5,853 bases of DNA from Chloroflexota bacterium (GTDB taxonomy: Bacteria; Chloroflexota; Dehalococcoidia; Dehalococcoidales; RBG-16-60-22). The translations under genes were made by a program, and so were the position numbers. Below the pieces are notes generated by a model. It searched no databases. It had not been told where the DNA came from and was given only the letters and a program-made list of their open reading frames with translations. The stretch lies in NCBI GenBank assembly GCA_025358235.1, contig JANYKH010000073.1, forward strand, positions 1 through 5,853. The letters are read 5' to 3'. Of this stretch, positions 5,551-5,853 are shown piece by piece. The stretch's first letter is position 1, and each line of letters opens with the position of its first letter.

Positions 5551-5669
5551 AATTGAATGTTACTACGAGGCGGGGCGGGGGTAAAGGCGTTGCAGTAGTC
5601 GTCTCATTCGGTAAATAGCTTCTTGCAAATTAATTACAAACTACGTAGATTTGCTTACAGATATGAGGC

Positions 5670-5698
5670 TTGTTACCCCCTGTTTATCAGGTTATAAT
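5670..5698 (+). promoter_or_regulatory. Sigma-A-like promoter of the gene at 5716
   Basis: TTGTTA (5670-5675, 4 of 6) and a perfect TATAAT (5693-5698) are 17 bp apart. A CCTG/CAGG inverted repeat (5679-5682 with 5688-5691) sits in the spacer and could be an operator. The start of transcription would fall near 5704-5706, so the leader would be only about 11 nt and begin at the Shine-Dalgarno sequence. Confidence 0.75.
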
Positions 5699-5703
5699 CG
5701 GGG

Positions 5704-5709
5704 AGGAGG
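5704..5709 (+). promoter_or_regulatory. Strong ribosome binding site for the gene at 5716
   Basis: A perfect AGGAGG, within GGGGAGGAGG, lies 6 nt before ATG at 5716, making this start secure. Confidence 0.85.
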
Positions 5710-5715
5710 CGAAAA

Positions 5716-5853
5716 ATGCGCGAATTAGACGATACCGCTGAAGAAATTAAAATTCAGGATAGCCTCATTTATGAGCATATCCGGTCCATGGTGAACGATC
5801 TTACCTGCCGGGATGTTATTTCCTGTCAGAAAGCCCGGCGTGACCTCGTTGCC
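5716..5853 (+). CDS. Start of an unrecognised protein (5' end only)
   Basis: Only the first 46 codons are in the window, running open to the edge. The peptide starts MRELDDTAEEIKIQDSLIYE and continues with a likely helical, charged stretch that includes two cysteines (31 and 37). There is no signal peptide or membrane segment, so a cytosolic protein is likely. I do not recognise the family from this fragment. The start is well supported by a perfect -10, a 17-bp spacer and an AGGAGG site. It is divergent from folC and may share its control region. Confidence 0.75.
   Translation, partial: MRELDDTAEEIKIQDSLIYEHIRSMVNDLTCRDVISCQKARRDLVA

Larger units (their letters stand above)
5551..5715. promoter_or_regulatory. 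Divergent intergenic region between folC and the downstream gene
   Basis: The region holds a clear plus-strand promoter (5670-5698). A weak minus-strand promoter candidate for folC reads TTGTAA (5639-5634), 16 bp, then TATTTA (5617-5612). Symmetrical elements lie between them: GCAAAT (5625-5630) with ATTTGC (5649-5654), and the perfect palindrome CTACGTAG (5641-5648). The part nearest folC (5567-5581) is G-rich on the plus strand and so C-rich in the folC leader, with no Shine-Dalgarno sequence near the folC ATG. Confidence 0.45.

Overview
The window looks like chromosomal DNA from a Gram-positive, probably anaerobic Clostridia-type bacterium (Peptococcaceae or a relative such as Desulfotomaculum or Pelotomaculum). 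This is inferred from strong AGGAGG-type ribosome binding sites, two TTG start codons, and LiaF/PspC-like and YpmS-like envelope proteins typical of Firmicutes. Base composition is moderate. Species cannot be fixed from the sequence alone.

Layout. Positions 1-140 are the right end of an IS3-family insertion sequence: the last 33 transposase codons plus the terminal inverted repeat. Positions 141-363 are a promoter and leader region with direct repeats, a sigma-A-like promoter and two hairpins. It precedes a GPR1/FUN34/YaaH-type (SatP-like) acetate/succinate transporter gene at 364-927, which is closed by a textbook intrinsic terminator at 956-984. A second promoter (1014-1042) drives a tight four-gene plus-strand run. 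It encodes a PspC-domain membrane protein (1066-1569), a LiaF-like membrane protein with a beta-rich outer domain (1572-2459), an N-terminally anchored YpmS-like protein of unknown function (2462-3133) and the riboflavin enzyme RibD (3150-4277). folC (5550-4222, minus strand) faces ribD and the two coding regions overlap by 56 bp at their 3' ends. A 165-bp divergent intergenic region separates folC from the start of an unrecognised plus-strand gene (5716 to beyond the window edge), which has a clear promoter and Shine-Dalgarno sequence.

How the genes fit together. The PspC/LiaF-like/YpmS-like trio reads as an envelope-stress or membrane-surface module; no LiaS/LiaR two-component genes are visible. 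ribD (riboflavin) and folC (folate) are cofactor genes. ribD appears to be read through from the envelope module rather than sitting in a rib operon behind an FMN riboswitch. The transporter is a separate transcription unit. I see no CRISPR array, tRNA, rRNA or defence system. The least ordinary features are the ribD/folC convergent overlap with a terminator-like hairpin inside folC, and the repeat-bearing leader of the transporter next to the IS end.
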